Assembly: GCF_021922925.1 (NCBI RefSeq) | Contig: NZ_CP040786.1 | Coordinates: 2,294,001-2,358,000 of the forward strand | Direction: 5' to 3' | DNA: 64,000 nt | Origin: Clavibacter phaseoli | GTDB lineage: Bacteria; Actinomycetota; Actinomycetes; Actinomycetales; Microbacteriaceae | Part shown: one piece after another, positions 7,795-16,588 of the stretch | How positions within the stretch are numbered: the stretch's first letter is position 1 | How the letters are laid out: every line of letters starts with the position of its first letter | Notes under the pieces: generated by a model | Told to the model about the DNA's origin: nothing | What the model saw: only the letters and a program-made list of their open reading frames with translations | The model's database searches: none | Made by a program: the position numbers and the translations under genes

Positions 7795-9219
7795 ATGCGC
7801 GTCAGGCCGGATCACGGGCGTCCCCTCCTCGGGCGCATCCGCGACTTCCTCGACTACTTCGCGCACTCGACGCCCGCCCGCTTCGCGATCCTCATCTTCG
7901 GGGCGCTCGTGCTCACGCTCACGACGATCCTCATGCTCCCCGGCATGACCTCGACGGGCGACACCGCGCCCTTCGCCGACGCGCTCTTCACGGCCGTCTC
8001 CGCGATCTGCGTCACGGGCCTCGCGACCGTCGACATGGCGACGTACTGGACGCCGCTCGGCCACGCGTTCATCGCGCTCGGCGTGCAGATCGGCGGGATC
8101 GGCGTGCTCACGCTCGCGTCGATCATGGGCCTCATCGTGTCGCGCCGCCTCGGCCTCAAGGCACGGCTGATGGCGGCGAGCGACAGCAACCCGCTGCGGA
8201 TCCACCACGGCCCCGTCGCCGAGGGACAGGCCGTCAAGCTCGGCGAGATCGGCACGCTGCTGCTCACGGTCGCGATCAGCGCCCTCGTCATCGAGCTGTC
8301 CATCGCGGCGCTGCTGTTCCCGCGAATCCTGCTGGAGGGCATCCCGGTCGGCCAGGCCGCGCTCGACTCGTTCTACTACTCGCTCATGGCGTTCACGAAC
8401 ACGGGCTTCGTCTTCAGCGAGGCCGGGTTCGAGCTCTACCACCAGGACTACTGGTTCCTCAGCCTGCTCATGATCGGCGTCTTCCTCGGCAGCATCGGCT
8501 TCCCCGTCATCTACGCCGTGTACCGCGGCTGGCGGAAGCCGCGGCGCTTCTCCGTGCACGTGAAGCTCACGCTCTGGACGTCGCTCATCCTCATCGTGCT
8601 CGGCACGCTCGCCTACGTCGTGCTCGAGTGGGACAACAAGAAGACCTTCGCGCTCATGGATCCCGTGCAGCACGGCTTCCAGGCGCTGTTCCTCTCGGTC
8701 ATGACGCGCTCGGGCGGCTTCTCGACGCTCGACATGGGCGACTTCGGCAACGCGAGCCTGCTGGTCACCGACATGCTCATGTTCATCGGCGGCGGATCCG
8801 CGTCCACGGCCGGCGGCATCAAGGTCACGACCCTCGCGATCCTGTTCCTCGCGGCGTTCGCCGAGGCGCGCGGCAGCGAGTCCATGGAGGTGTTCGAGCG
8901 CCGCATCCCGAGCGACGTGCTCCGCCTCGCGGTCAGTATCGTGCTCTGGGGCGCGACGACCGTGGCGCTCAGCAGCATCGTGCTGCTGCAGATCTCCGGC
9001 GAGCGCCTCGACTACGTGCTCTTCGACGCCATCAGCGCGTTCGCGACCTCGGGCCTCAGCACCGGGTTCACGGCCGAGGCCACGGATCCCGCGAAGTACG
9101 TGCTCGCGGCCACGATGTTCCTGGGGCGCGTCGGCACGGTGACCCTCGCGGCGGCCCTCGCCGCGAGCACCCGCCGGCAGCTCTTCCAGCGCTCCGAGGA
9201 GCGGCCGATCGTCGGCTGA
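7795..9219 (+). CDS. ktrB: TrkH/KtrB-type potassium transporter subunit
   Basis: 474 residues with repeated M1-P-M2 units and selectivity-filter-type glycine segments: CVTGLATVD, FTNTGFVF, MTRSGGFST and FATSGLSTGF. This is the potassium-translocating subunit of Ktr/Trk systems in the cytoplasmic membrane. The regulatory RCK subunit follows 62 bases later. The ATG follows GACAGGGGACC. A TACCAT hexamer at 7747-7752 is a promoter candidate shared with the divergent arsR region. Confidence 0.9.
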   Translation: MRVRPDHGRPLLGRIRDFLDYFAHSTPARFAILIFGALVLTLTTILMLPGMTSTGDTAPFADALFTAVSAICVTGLATVDMATYWTPLGHAFIALGVQIGGIGVLTLASIMGLIVSRRLGLKARLMAASDSNPLRIHHGPVAEGQAVKLGEIGTLLLTVAISALVIELSIAALLFPRILLEGIPVGQAALDSFYYSLMAFTNTGFVFSEAGFELYHQDYWFLSLLMIGVFLGSIGFPVIYAVYRGWRKPRRFSVHVKLTLWTSLILIVLGTLAYVVLEWDNKKTFALMDPVQHGFQALFLSVMTRSGGFSTLDMGDFGNASLLVTDMLMFIGGGSASTAGGIKVTTLAILFLAAFAEARGSESMEVFERRIPSDVLRLAVSIVLWGATTVALSSIVLLQISGERLDYVLFDAISAFATSGLSTGFTAEATDPAKYVLAATMFLGRVGTVTLAAALAASTRRQLFQRSEERPIVG

Positions 9220-9281
9220 GCCGGCGACGCGCACCCACCCACCCGTCCCATCCCGCACCGACCGGATCAGAGAGGCCCCCC

Positions 9282-9950
9282 ATGGGCGAACGCATCCCCC
9301 ACAACGCCCCCGTGCTCGTGATCGGGCTCGGCCGCTTCGGCGCCGCGACCGCCGGCCAGCTCGCGCGCCTCGACCGCGAGGTGCTCGCGATCGACGCGAG
9401 CGAGGGGCTCGTGCAGAAGTGGTCGGACCGGGTCACGCACGCCGTGCAGGCCGACGCGCGCAACATCGAGGCGCTGCAGCAGCTGGGCGCCAAGGACTTC
9501 TCGATCGCGGTCGTGGCGGTCGGGTCGTCCATCGAGGCGAGCGTGCTCATCACCGCGAACCTGGTGGACCTCAAGATCCCGCAGATCTGGGCGAAGGCCA
9601 TCAGCCAGTCGCACGGCAAGATCCTCGAGCGCATCGGCGCGAACCACGTCATCTACCCGGAGGCGGAGGCGGGCGAGCGCGTCGCGCACCTCGTGTCCGG
9701 ACGGATGCTCGACTTCATCGAGTTCGACGACGACTTCGTGCTCGCCAAGATGTACCCGCCGAAGCCGATCCGCGGGATGGCGCTCGCGGAGTCGTCGGTG
9801 CGCCGCCGCTACCGGATCACGGTGGTCGGCGTGAAGACGCCCGGCAAGCCGTTCACCTACGCGACCGCCGAGACCGTCGTCTCGAACCACGACCTCATCA
9901 TCGTGTCGGGCACGTCGGCCGACATCGAGCGGTTCGCCTCGCTGTCCTGA
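9282..9950 (+). CDS. ktrA: Potassium uptake regulatory subunit (RCK, KtrA/TrkA type)
   Basis: 222 residues: an N-terminal Rossmann RCK_N domain with VLVIGLGRFGAATAG near residue 10-24 and the acidic end of beta-2 (IDAS), then a TrkA_C domain. It binds nucleotide in the cytosol and gates the KtrB pore encoded immediately upstream. The open frame extends far upstream through ktrB as a shadow. The ATG at 9282 follows AGAGAGG and gives the standard length. Confidence 0.9.
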   Translation: MGERIPHNAPVLVIGLGRFGAATAGQLARLDREVLAIDASEGLVQKWSDRVTHAVQADARNIEALQQLGAKDFSIAVVAVGSSIEASVLITANLVDLKIPQIWAKAISQSHGKILERIGANHVIYPEAEAGERVAHLVSGRMLDFIEFDDDFVLAKMYPPKPIRGMALAESSVRRRYRITVVGVKTPGKPFTYATAETVVSNHDLIIVSGTSADIERFASLS

Positions 9951-9951
9951 C

Positions 9952-9975
9952 CCGCGGCGCCGCCGGCGGCCGCGG
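9952..9975. terminator. Candidate terminator between ktrA and proC
   Basis: CCGCGGC (9952-9958) pairs with GCCGCGG (9969-9975) just after the ktrA stop, between convergent genes. The whole segment is GC-only, so chance pairing is possible. Confidence 0.35.
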
Positions 9976-9986
9976 CGGCCGCGCGC

Positions 9987-10862
9987 TCAGCCGGCGGCGA
10001 GCTCGCGGGCCCGGGCGAGGGCGGCGTCGGTCGCGCGGTCGAAGAGGCCCGACAGGTCCGCCGCCTGCAGCACCTCGACGGCCCGCTCGGTCGTGCCCTT
10101 GGGGCTCGTGACGCGGCGGCGGAGCTCCGCGGGCTCGGCGTCCGACGCGGCCAACAGCTCGACCGCGCCGCGGAACGTCCCCTGCACGAGCACGCGCGCC
10201 TCGTCCGGGCCGAAGCCCTTCGCCTCGGCCGTGCGGGTCAGCTCCTCGATGAGCAGGAAGACGTAGGCGGGGCCGGATCCGGAGATCGTGCTGAGCGCGT
10301 CGATGCGCTCCTCGGGCACCTCCACCACGTCGCCGACCGTCGCGAACACCGCGCGGGCGAGCGCGAGGTCCTCGGGCGTGGAGCGCGTGCCCGCGGCGAG
10401 GCCCGTGACCCCGCGGCCGACGAGCGACGGCGTGTTCGGCATCGAGCGGAGCACCGCGACGCGCTCCGGCAGCAGCGACTCGAAGGTCGCGATCGTCACG
10501 CCGGCCGCGACGCTGATCACGAGCGCGCCGGGATCCAGGTCGCTCGCGATCTCCCGCAGCAGGTCGGGCACCATGTGCGGCTTCACGCCGACGACCACGA
10601 CCCGCGCGCCACGGACCGCGCGCCGGTTGGCGTCGGCGTCCTCCTCGACGCTCGCCGCCTGCACGCCCTCTCGCTCGCCGAGAGCGGCCGCGCTGGCCGC
10701 CGAGCGGGTGGTCACGCGCACGTCGCCGTCGACCTCGACGCCCGGCTGCAGCAGGCCGCCGAGGATGGCGCCGTTCATGGACCCGGTGCCGAGCATCGCG
10801 AGCGACGGGAGGCGGACGACCTCGGCGGGGACGGACGGGGCGGGGCGGGAGGCGTCGGGCAT
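9987..10862 (-). CDS. proC: Pyrroline-5-carboxylate reductase
   Basis: 291 residues. An N-terminal NAD(P)-binding motif MLGTGSMNGAILGG (about 23-36), a GVKPH motif, MPNTPSLVGRG near 140, and the C-terminal signature SGSGPAYVFLLIEEL identify ProC, which makes the last step of proline synthesis. TAGGAT (10869-10874) is 6 bases before the ATG, so the mRNA is probably leaderless. The N-terminus is some 20 residues longer than most ProC proteins. Confidence 0.95.
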   Translation of the reverse strand: MPDASRPAPSVPAEVVRLPSLAMLGTGSMNGAILGGLLQPGVEVDGDVRVTTRSAASAAALGEREGVQAASVEEDADANRRAVRGARVVVVGVKPHMVPDLLREIASDLDPGALVISVAAGVTIATFESLLPERVAVLRSMPNTPSLVGRGVTGLAAGTRSTPEDLALARAVFATVGDVVEVPEERIDALSTISGSGPAYVFLLIEELTRTAEAKGFGPDEARVLVQGTFRGAVELLAASDAEPAELRRRVTSPKGTTERAVEVLQAADLSGLFDRATDAALARARELAAG

Positions 10863-10994
10863 GGCTCGATCCTAGGGACCGGGCGTCGCCCGTTCGGGTG
10901 GTCGTCGGCGCCGGGCGCGTGGCTAGGCTGAGGCGACCGGGGCATGCGCGCCCGGGCGGCCCGAGCCGTCCCCGCCGGTCGAGGAGGTCCGGCC

Positions 10995-11912
10995 TTGAGC
11001 GAATCCCACGGCAGCAAGGCGATCTTCGCCGCCCTCGCCGCCAACGTCGGCATCGCGATCACGAAGTTCGTCGCGGCCTTCTTCTCCGGCTCCTCGTCGA
11101 TGCTCGCGGAGGGCGTGCACTCGCTCGCCGACTCCGGCAACCAGATCCTGCTGCTCATCGGCGGCAAGCGCGCCAAGCGCCTCGCGGACGAGGAGCACCC
11201 CTTCGGCTACGGCCGGGTCCGCTACGTCTACGCCTTCATCGTGTCGATCATCCTGTTCTCGGTCGGCGGCGTGTACTCGCTGTACGAGGGCATCCACAAG
11301 ATCGAGCACCCGGAGCCGCTCGACGTGCCGTGGCTGCCGATCGTCGTGCTGCTCATCGCGATCGGCCTGGAGTCGTTCTCGCTGCGCACGGCCATCAAGG
11401 AGTCGAACCCGCTCCGCGGCACGCAGACGTGGGTGCAGTTCGTGCGCCGCGCGAAGAGCCCGGAGCTCCCCGTGCTGCTGCTCGAGGACACCGCCGCGCT
11501 CTCGGGCCTGGTGTTCGCGCTCCTCGGCGTCACGGCGTCGATCCTCACCGGCGACGGGATCTACGACGGCATCGGCACCCTGCTCATCGGCGTGCTGCTG
11601 GTGGCCGTCGCCGTGATCCTCGGGGTCGAGATGAGCAGCCTGCTCGTCGGCGAGGGCGCGTCGAAGCCGGACCTCGCGGCCATCCGCGCCGCCATCACCG
11701 CGGGCCACGAGGCCGAGTCGATCATCCACATGAAGACGCTGTACCTCGGCCCCGACGAGCTCCTCGTCGCCGCGAAGATCGCCATGCCCGCCACGAGCTC
11801 GCTCGGCGACGTCGCCGCGGGGATCGATGCGATCGAGCGCCGCGTGCGCGAGGCCGTCCCGGTCGCCCGCGTCATCTACCTCGAGCCCGACGTGCGGGTC
11901 GCGACGCGCTGA
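10995..11912 (+). CDS. Cation diffusion facilitator (CDF) family transporter
   Basis: 305 residues with the CDF membrane core: an N-terminal span, then EGVHSLADSGNQ (the H-x3-D metal site), further spans, and a cytosolic C-terminal domain containing HMKTLYLGPDELLVAAKI. CDF proteins export divalent metals such as Zn, Fe or Mn by proton antiport. The start is TTG at 10995, chosen because GAGGAGG lies 7 bases before it; an in-frame ATG at 10944 lacks a ribosome site. Confidence 0.88.
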   Translation: MSESHGSKAIFAALAANVGIAITKFVAAFFSGSSSMLAEGVHSLADSGNQILLLIGGKRAKRLADEEHPFGYGRVRYVYAFIVSIILFSVGGVYSLYEGIHKIEHPEPLDVPWLPIVVLLIAIGLESFSLRTAIKESNPLRGTQTWVQFVRRAKSPELPVLLLEDTAALSGLVFALLGVTASILTGDGIYDGIGTLLIGVLLVAVAVILGVEMSSLLVGEGASKPDLAAIRAAITAGHEAESIIHMKTLYLGPDELLVAAKIAMPATSSLGDVAAGIDAIERRVREAVPVARVIYLEPDVRVATR

Positions 11913-11943
11913 CGCCGGTCGGCGCGCGGGCCGGTCGCCCGCG

Positions 11944-12441
11944 TCAGTCGCCCGGAGAGACGGCGCCGGCGTCGAGCCGGCGCGCGGCGAAGAACGCGTC
12001 CAGCAGCTCCGCGCACTCCCCCGCCGCCACGCCCGAGAACACCTCCGCGCGATGCGGCAGCCGCCGGTCGCGCAGCACGTCGTAGAGGGATCCGGCCGCG
12101 CCCGCCTTCTCGTCCCACGGGCCGAAGACCACGCGCGGCACCCGGGCCGCGAGGATCGCGCCCGCGCACATCACGCACGGCTCGAGCGTGACGACCAGCG
12201 TCGTGCCCACGAGGTGCCGGTCGCCGGTGGCCTCCGCCGCGGCGCGCAGGGCCTCCACCTCGGCGTGCGCGGTGGGATCCTGCCTGGCCTCGCGGAGGTT
12301 CCGCCCGCGCCCGATCACCACCCCGGACGCGTCGACCACGACCGCGCCCACGGGCACGTCCCCGGTGTCAGCGCAGGCCCGGGCCTCGTCGAGCGCCACG
12401 GCCATCCAGCGCTCGTAGTCGGCCGGCACGGGCAGGTCCAA
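11944..12441 (-). CDS. tadA: tRNA adenosine(34) deaminase
   Basis: 165 residues with the zinc-dependent deaminase motifs HAE (59-61) and PCVMC (88-92). TadA converts A34 to inosine in tRNA-Arg(ACG). Consistently, a tRNA-Arg with anticodon ACG is encoded at 26997-27069. The start is TTG (12439-12441), with AAGGGGG 7 bases upstream. It is divergent from upp, the starts being only 32 bases apart. Confidence 0.93.
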   Translation of the reverse strand: MDLPVPADYERWMAVALDEARACADTGDVPVGAVVVDASGVVIGRGRNLREARQDPTAHAEVEALRAAAEATGDRHLVGTTLVVTLEPCVMCAGAILAARVPRVVFGPWDEKAGAAGSLYDVLRDRRLPHRAEVFSGVAAGECAELLDAFFAARRLDAGAVSPGD

Positions 12442-12473
12442 TCGCGATCCCCCTTGCTGATTAGATGGAGCCT

Positions 12474-13112
12474 ATGCGAGTCCACGTAGCCGACCACCCG
12501 CTCATCACGCACAAGCTGACGGCGCTGCGGGACCGCACCACCCCCTCCCCCGTCTTCCGCAGCCTGGCCGACGAGCTCGTCACGCTGCTCGCCTACGAGG
12601 CCACCCGCGACGTCCGGGTCGAGACGATCACGGTGCAGACGCCGGTCGCGCCCGCCCAGGGACTCACCCTCAGCGACCCGAAGCCGCTCGTCGTCCCCAT
12701 CCTCCGCGCCGGTCTCGGCATGCTCGACGGCCTGATGCGCCTCATGCCCAGCGCCGAGGTCGGCTTCCTCGGCATGGTGCGCAACGAGGAGACGCTGCAG
12801 CCGGACATCTACGCCGAGCGCCTCCCCACCGACCTCTCGAACCGCCAGTGCTTCGTCGTCGACCCGATGCTCGCGACGGGCGGATCCCTCATCGCCGCCA
12901 TCGAGTACCTCTTCGACCGCGGCGCCGTCGACGTCACGTGCATCTGCCTCATCGCCGCCCCCGAGGGCCTCAAGGCCGTCGAGGAGGCGACCGCGGGCCG
13001 CGAGGTCACCATCGTGCTGGGCGCGCTCGACGAGCGGCTCGACGAGGTCGGCTACATCATCCCGGGCCTCGGCGACGCGGGCGACCGCCTGTACGGCACC
13101 GCCGCGCACTGA
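12474..13112 (+). CDS. upp: Uracil phosphoribosyltransferase
   Basis: 212 residues beginning [15 protein letters not shown], the family's usual N-terminus. It contains the PRPP-binding loop [16 protein letters not shown] and the uracil-binding end [12 protein letters not shown]. It salvages uracil to UMP. An in-frame ATG nine bases earlier (12465) is possible, but 12474 fits the family and a TTAGAT hexamer (12461-12466) lies 7 bases before it. Confidence 0.95.
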   Translation: MRVHVADHPLITHKLTALRDRTTPSPVFRSLADELVTLLAYEATRDVRVETITVQTPVAPAQGLTLSDPKPLVVPILRAGLGMLDGLMRLMPSAEVGFLGMVRNEETLQPDIYAERLPTDLSNRQCFVVDPMLATGGSLIAAIEYLFDRGAVDVTCICLIAAPEGLKAVEEATAGREVTIVLGALDERLDEVGYIIPGLGDAGDRLYGTAAH

Positions 13113-13129
13113 CCCGCGCGCTCGACCCC

Positions 13130-13162
13130 GCGGCGCCCGCTCCCCTCGGGGGCGGGCGCCGC
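13130..13162 (+). terminator. Terminator hairpin of upp
   Basis: GCGGCGCCCGC (13130-13140) pairs exactly with GCGGGCGCCGC (13152-13162), 17 bases after the upp stop. No U-tract. Confidence 0.7.
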
Positions 13163-13214
13163 TGTCCGCGCACGCACGATTCCTGCGCGTCCCGCACGAT
13201 TCCGCCCGCTCCTG

Positions 13215-13244
13215 TTGACAGGGGCGCACGGATCCGTGCAAGCT
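13215..13244 (+). promoter_or_regulatory. Candidate promoter of the short ORF at 13251
   Basis: A perfect -35 TTGACA (13215-13220) is followed after 18 bases by CAAGCT (13239-13244), a weak -10. Transcription would begin close to the ATG at 13251, giving a leaderless message. Confidence 0.5.
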
Positions 13245-13250
13245 CTCCCC

Positions 13251-13352
13251 ATGACTCTGAACGCGCACGTCCTGACCTCCTCCGAGGCCTCGGGAGTCGC
13301 CGGCATGATGATGCCCGGCCGTGTCGCGATGTCCTGTCGAATGTCGGCCTGA
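13251..13352 (+). CDS. 33-residue short ORF, possible leader peptide
   Basis: MTLNAHVLTSSEASGVAGMM followed by a Met-rich, single-Cys tail (GRVAMSCRMSA) and TGA. It lies just after a TTGACA -35 box with the predicted RNA start at its ATG. It ends 154 bases before the winged-helix regulator. The position suggests a cis-acting leader peptide or an independent micro-protein. I do not recognise a family. Coding status is uncertain because the region is short. Confidence 0.45.
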   Translation: MTLNAHVLTSSEASGVAGMMMPGRVAMSCRMSA

Positions 13353-13505
13353 GCCGCCACCTTCGCCTGAGCGGTCCCGCGACGCCTCCGTCGCCGACCC
13401 TCCCCGCCGTCACCGGCGCATCCGCCCCCTGAGGCGTCTCGCACTCCCCTGAGGTCCCGCGCACTCCAGCTGCGCTGCACCCGCATCATCACAAGGACTC
13501 CCGCC

Positions 13506-14303
13506 ATGTCGCTCGCGACCATCGATCCCGCTCGCACCGCCCTCCGCTCCGCTCCTTCCGCCCCCGTGCTCCGCGCGGCCGCGCCCCTCGCCCCGCCGGT
13601 CCGGCGGCCCCGGGGCGTCCCGGCATCCGCCGCGACCACCGCCGCCGCCGCCGCCCAGGATGCCGCGCCCGCCCGCCCGGCCCGCCTCCGCGCCGTGCCC
13701 GAGGGCACCGAGGCACGCGGCTTCGCCATCTACGTCGGCCTCGACGAGCTCAAGGCCGCCGCCGCCGGCACCGACCTCGGAACCGTCGTCGCCGCGCTCA
13801 AGCGCCTGGCCGCCGAGCTCGCCCCCGGCGTCGAGACGCACGCCGCGGTCGCCCTCGCCCCCGAGGGCGCGGGCGGCCGCGACATCGACGTGGTCCGGCT
13901 CGCCCTGCAGGATCCCGCCGCCGTCGCCCAGCACCGCGAGCAGCCCGAGGACGACGACCGCGCCGACGGCGGCGTGACGGTCGACCTGTCCCGCAAGCGC
14001 GTCGTCCTCGACGGCGAGACCGCCCCGCTCACCTACAAGGAGTTCGAGCTCCTGCAGTACCTGGTGCTCCGCGAGGGTCGCACCATCGAGCGATCCGAGC
14101 TCATCGCCTCGCTGTGGTCCGCCGCGGACGAGGACGACGTGCCCAACGAGCGCACCATCGACGTGCACGTCCGTCGGCTGCGCTCGAAGCTCGGCCGCTA
14201 CGAGGAGATCGTCCGCACGGTGCGCGGTGCCGGCTACCGGTTCGACCGGCACGCGGACGTCGCCGTCAACCACGCCAGCACGCAGTCGCCCGACCTGTTC
14301 TGA
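13506..14303 (+). CDS. OmpR/PhoB-type winged-helix regulator without receiver domain
   Basis: 265 residues. The last 100 form a clear PhoB-type effector domain: LDGETAPLTYKEFELLQYL, NERTIDVHVRRLRSKLG and VRGAGYRF. The N-terminal part is Ala/Pro-rich, then a small alpha/beta segment (GFAIYVGLDELKAA, about 78-130) that is not a receiver, with no phosphorylatable Asp pocket. It is therefore not a standard response regulator; regulation may be by protein partner or ligand. No histidine kinase is adjacent. Confidence 0.85.
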   Translation: MSLATIDPARTALRSAPSAPVLRAAAPLAPPVRRPRGVPASAATTAAAAAQDAAPARPARLRAVPEGTEARGFAIYVGLDELKAAAAGTDLGTVVAALKRLAAELAPGVETHAAVALAPEGAGGRDIDVVRLALQDPAAVAQHREQPEDDDRADGGVTVDLSRKRVVLDGETAPLTYKEFELLQYLVLREGRTIERSELIASLWSAADEDDVPNERTIDVHVRRLRSKLGRYEEIVRTVRGAGYRFDRHADVAVNHASTQSPDLF

Positions 14304-14400
14304 GGCACCGGCGGACGACTCAGCCTGCCCTTGCGGAGCTGTCGGCGATCTCCCAGCAGATCGGGCCGGTTCGAGGTAGCGGGGCGTTACGGGATCGTTA

Positions 14401-14511
14401 TACAGTCTTCTCGTCCCCACCGTTTGCTGTGGCGGTGGAGACGGAATGTGATTGCAGGACACTCCTGGTGCAAGGGAGAGGGCCGGCCCCATGCCTCTGG
14501 GGTCGGCCCTC
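14401..14511 (+). ncRNA. Candidate small structured RNA downstream of the winged-helix gene
   Basis: The 323-base gap between the regulator and MarR holds no convincing ORF. Instead, TTATACAGT (14398-14406), very AT-rich for this DNA, could be a -10 element. About 100 bases follow with three stem-loops in a row: CCACCG/CGGTGG (14417-14438), TTGCA/TGCAA (14452-14473) and a terminator-like 13-bp stem (14478-14511). Alternatively this is only a long 3' region of the regulator gene. No known RNA family recognised. Confidence 0.4.
14478..14511 (+). terminator. Strong terminator-like hairpin
   Basis: GAGGGCCGGCCCC (14478-14490) pairs with GGGGTCGGCCCTC (14499-14511) with one G-T pair and an 8-base loop. 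It ends either the winged-helix transcript or the candidate small RNA. Confidence 0.65.
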
Positions 14512-14626
14512 AGTCATGTCCGGCGCGGGTCCGCTCGGGACGCTCCCCGGTGCGCCGCTCAGTAGACTCCCCCACGAGAGCGTGCGCCCGACGATCATCG
14601 CGATGCGCACCGGACGAGGAGGCCTG

Positions 14627-15070
14627 GTGGGCGAGACAGCGGACGCCGTGCGGGCATGGGAATCCCTGTTCCGCGCGCAGGTCAGCGTCATGCGCCGCCT
14701 CAGCGCCGAGTTCCCCAGCCGCGAGCTCTCCTTCAACGAGTACGACGTGCTGTTCAACATCTCCCGCCAGCCCGAGGGACGCCTCCGCCTGCGCGACCTC
14801 AACCAGCACGTGCTCCTGACCCAGCCGAGCGTGAGCCGCCTCATCGACCGGCTGGTGACGCGGGGCCTGGTCGTGAAGTGCGGCGACGAGAGCGACGGAC
14901 GGGCCACCATCGTGCGCCTCACCGACGCGGGCGACGCGGCCTTCCGCGCGGTCGCGCGCGTGCACATGGAGTCCATCGCCTCGACCGTGGGCGGCGCGCT
15001 CACGCCGGACGAGCTGAACACGCTGCGCGAGCTGACCGACAAGCTGCGCGGCAGCGTCGCCGAGGCCTAG
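14627..15070 (+). CDS. MarR-family transcriptional regulator
   Basis: 147 residues with the MarR winged helix: ELSFNEYDVLFNISRQPEGRL, RDLNQHVLLTQPSVSRLIDRL as recognition helix, and DGRATIVRLTDAG as wing. The GTG at 14627 is chosen because GAGGAGG lies 4-5 bases upstream and the length fits the family; an in-frame ATG at 14603 gives 8 extra residues. Its stop overlaps the convergent glycosyltransferase stop by 4 bases. Ligand unknown. Confidence 0.85.
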   Translation: MGETADAVRAWESLFRAQVSVMRRLSAEFPSRELSFNEYDVLFNISRQPEGRLRLRDLNQHVLLTQPSVSRLIDRLVTRGLVVKCGDESDGRATIVRLTDAGDAAFRAVARVHMESIASTVGGALTPDELNTLRELTDKLRGSVAEA

Positions 15071-16443
15071 GCCGCGGATCCCGTCGTCGCACGCGGGCGG
15101 GCGAACGGCCCGCCGCGGGCGACGAGCAGCCGCAGCAGCGCCATGACGAGGTCGACCGCCGTCACCACGCACGCCGCCCAGCCGATCGCCGTCGTGAGCG
15201 ACGCCGCCGCGGGCCCGCCGATACCGGCCACGGCGAGGACGGCGACGACGATCACGCCGAGGACGGTCGCGGCGACGGCGTCGACCACCGTGAACGGCGG
15301 CACGGTCTCGGCCGCGGCGGGGACGCGCCGGTCGCGGGGAGCCAGGCGGTGGAGGCCGTCGCGGATCCGGGAGACGCCGTAGGCCGCCTCCGCCGTCTCC
15401 AGGGGGAGGAACGTCGAACCGAAGACCACGTCGGCCGGGGTGCGCTCGCGGATGCGACGCAGGGTGCGGATGTGCAGGGGGAGCCGCACCACGACCGGCG
15501 CGGCCCACCACCAGGCCGGCTCCAGGATCCCCTGGATGCCCGCGGCGGCCAGGTACAGCGTCACCAGGGCGAAGGACACGAAGCGGAGGACGGGCCCGAC
15601 GCTGATGCGCAGCGACGCCAGGCGGGCGCGGCGGCGGTCGGCGGCGTCGGCGGGTGCGCCGCCCCGCGTCAGCCGGCCGACGTGGGCGCCCCACCGGTCG
15701 CGCCGCTCGCGCATCACGCCCCAGGTGACCGAGGTGTCGACGCGGGCGCGGGCGTCGGGCACGACGGCGGACCGGTCGTCGCCGGCGAGGAGCGCCGTGA
15801 GGATCGCCTCGGACGACGCGGTCGAGGGCGAACCCGGATCGCGCGCGGGGAGGCGGAGGAGCGTCGCGGGAGCGAGCGGCACGGGCCCGGTGAGGCCGAG
15901 GTCGGTGCCGGTCTCGACGGCGCCCATCGCCCAGTGGCGCTGCAGGAGCCGGAGCGCACCCGCGAGGGGGCCGTGGGATCCGCTCGGCCGCGGGTCGAGG
16001 CGGGCCGACACCGCCAGGGCGCCCTGGTCCCGGTCGAGGGCGGCGACGAGGAGCTCGAGGACGCGGGGCTCGAGCGCGGCGTCGGGCGAGACGAGCAGCA
16101 CGCGCCCCTCGTCGCCCACCAGCCGGAGGGCGAAGCCGTACGCGGACCGGAGCGAGCCCTCGCGCGGGCCGCGGTCGATGACCGTGACCGTCGTGCCGAC
16201 GGGATCTGCGCCCGGGACGGCGCGCTCGTGGCGGCCGTTGAAGGTCCGCGCCACCGCGAAGGTGTCGTCGCGGCTGCCGGCGACCACGACGACGACCCGC
16301 TGCGGCGGGACGGTCTGCCCGAGGATCGACGTCAGCGTCGCCGCGATCGTGGATCCCGCGTCGCCCGCTACGACGACGGCCGAGACGGCGTCGCGCGATG
16401 CCGAGCCCGGGGGGACGGGCAGGGGCGTGCTCTCGTTGTCCAT
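15067..16443 (-). CDS. Membrane glycosyltransferase family 2
   Basis: 458 residues. A GT2 nucleotide-sugar-binding fold occupies about 1-260 (AVVVAGDAGSTIAATLTSILGQ, VVVVAGSRDD, and LVSPDAALEPRVLELLVAAL as the metal-site region, with a DA in place of the canonical DxD). It is followed by at least three membrane spans (about 283-315, 390-440). It probably moves sugars onto a lipid or wall polymer at the cytoplasmic face. The loss of the second Asp in DxD is worth noting. The ATG follows GAGAGGCCC; TAATAT at 16511-16516 (minus strand) is a plausible -10. Confidence 0.78.
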   Translation of the reverse strand: MDNESTPLPVPPGSASRDAVSAVVVAGDAGSTIAATLTSILGQTVPPQRVVVVVAGSRDDTFAVARTFNGRHERAVPGADPVGTTVTVIDRGPREGSLRSAYGFALRLVGDEGRVLLVSPDAALEPRVLELLVAALDRDQGALAVSARLDPRPSGSHGPLAGALRLLQRHWAMGAVETGTDLGLTGPVPLAPATLLRLPARDPGSPSTASSEAILTALLAGDDRSAVVPDARARVDTSVTWGVMRERRDRWGAHVGRLTRGGAPADAADRRRARLASLRISVGPVLRFVSFALVTLYLAAAGIQGILEPAWWWAAPVVVRLPLHIRTLRRIRERTPADVVFGSTFLPLETAEAAYGVSRIRDGLHRLAPRDRRVPAAAETVPPFTVVDAVAATVLGVIVVAVLAVAGIGGPAAASLTTAIGWAACVVTAVDLVMALLRLLVARGGPFARPRATTGSAA

Positions 16444-16510
16444 GGGCCTCTCGACGACGGCGGGTCTCGTGCGGCGGTCGGACCCGGACGGACGCGCACT
16501 GCCAGGTGCG

Positions 16511-16516
16511 ATATTA
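16511..16516 (-). promoter_or_regulatory. Candidate -10 TAATAT of the GT2 gene
   Basis: On the minus strand the segment reads GTAATATCG about 70 bases before the glycosyltransferase ATG, one of the few AT-rich hexamers here. Confidence 0.4.
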
Positions 16517-16588
16517 CGTGCAGCCGGGCTCCGCGCGCGCAGCGGGCACGGCCCGGTCGCCCGCGCGGCGCCGTCCTAGGCTCGATCC

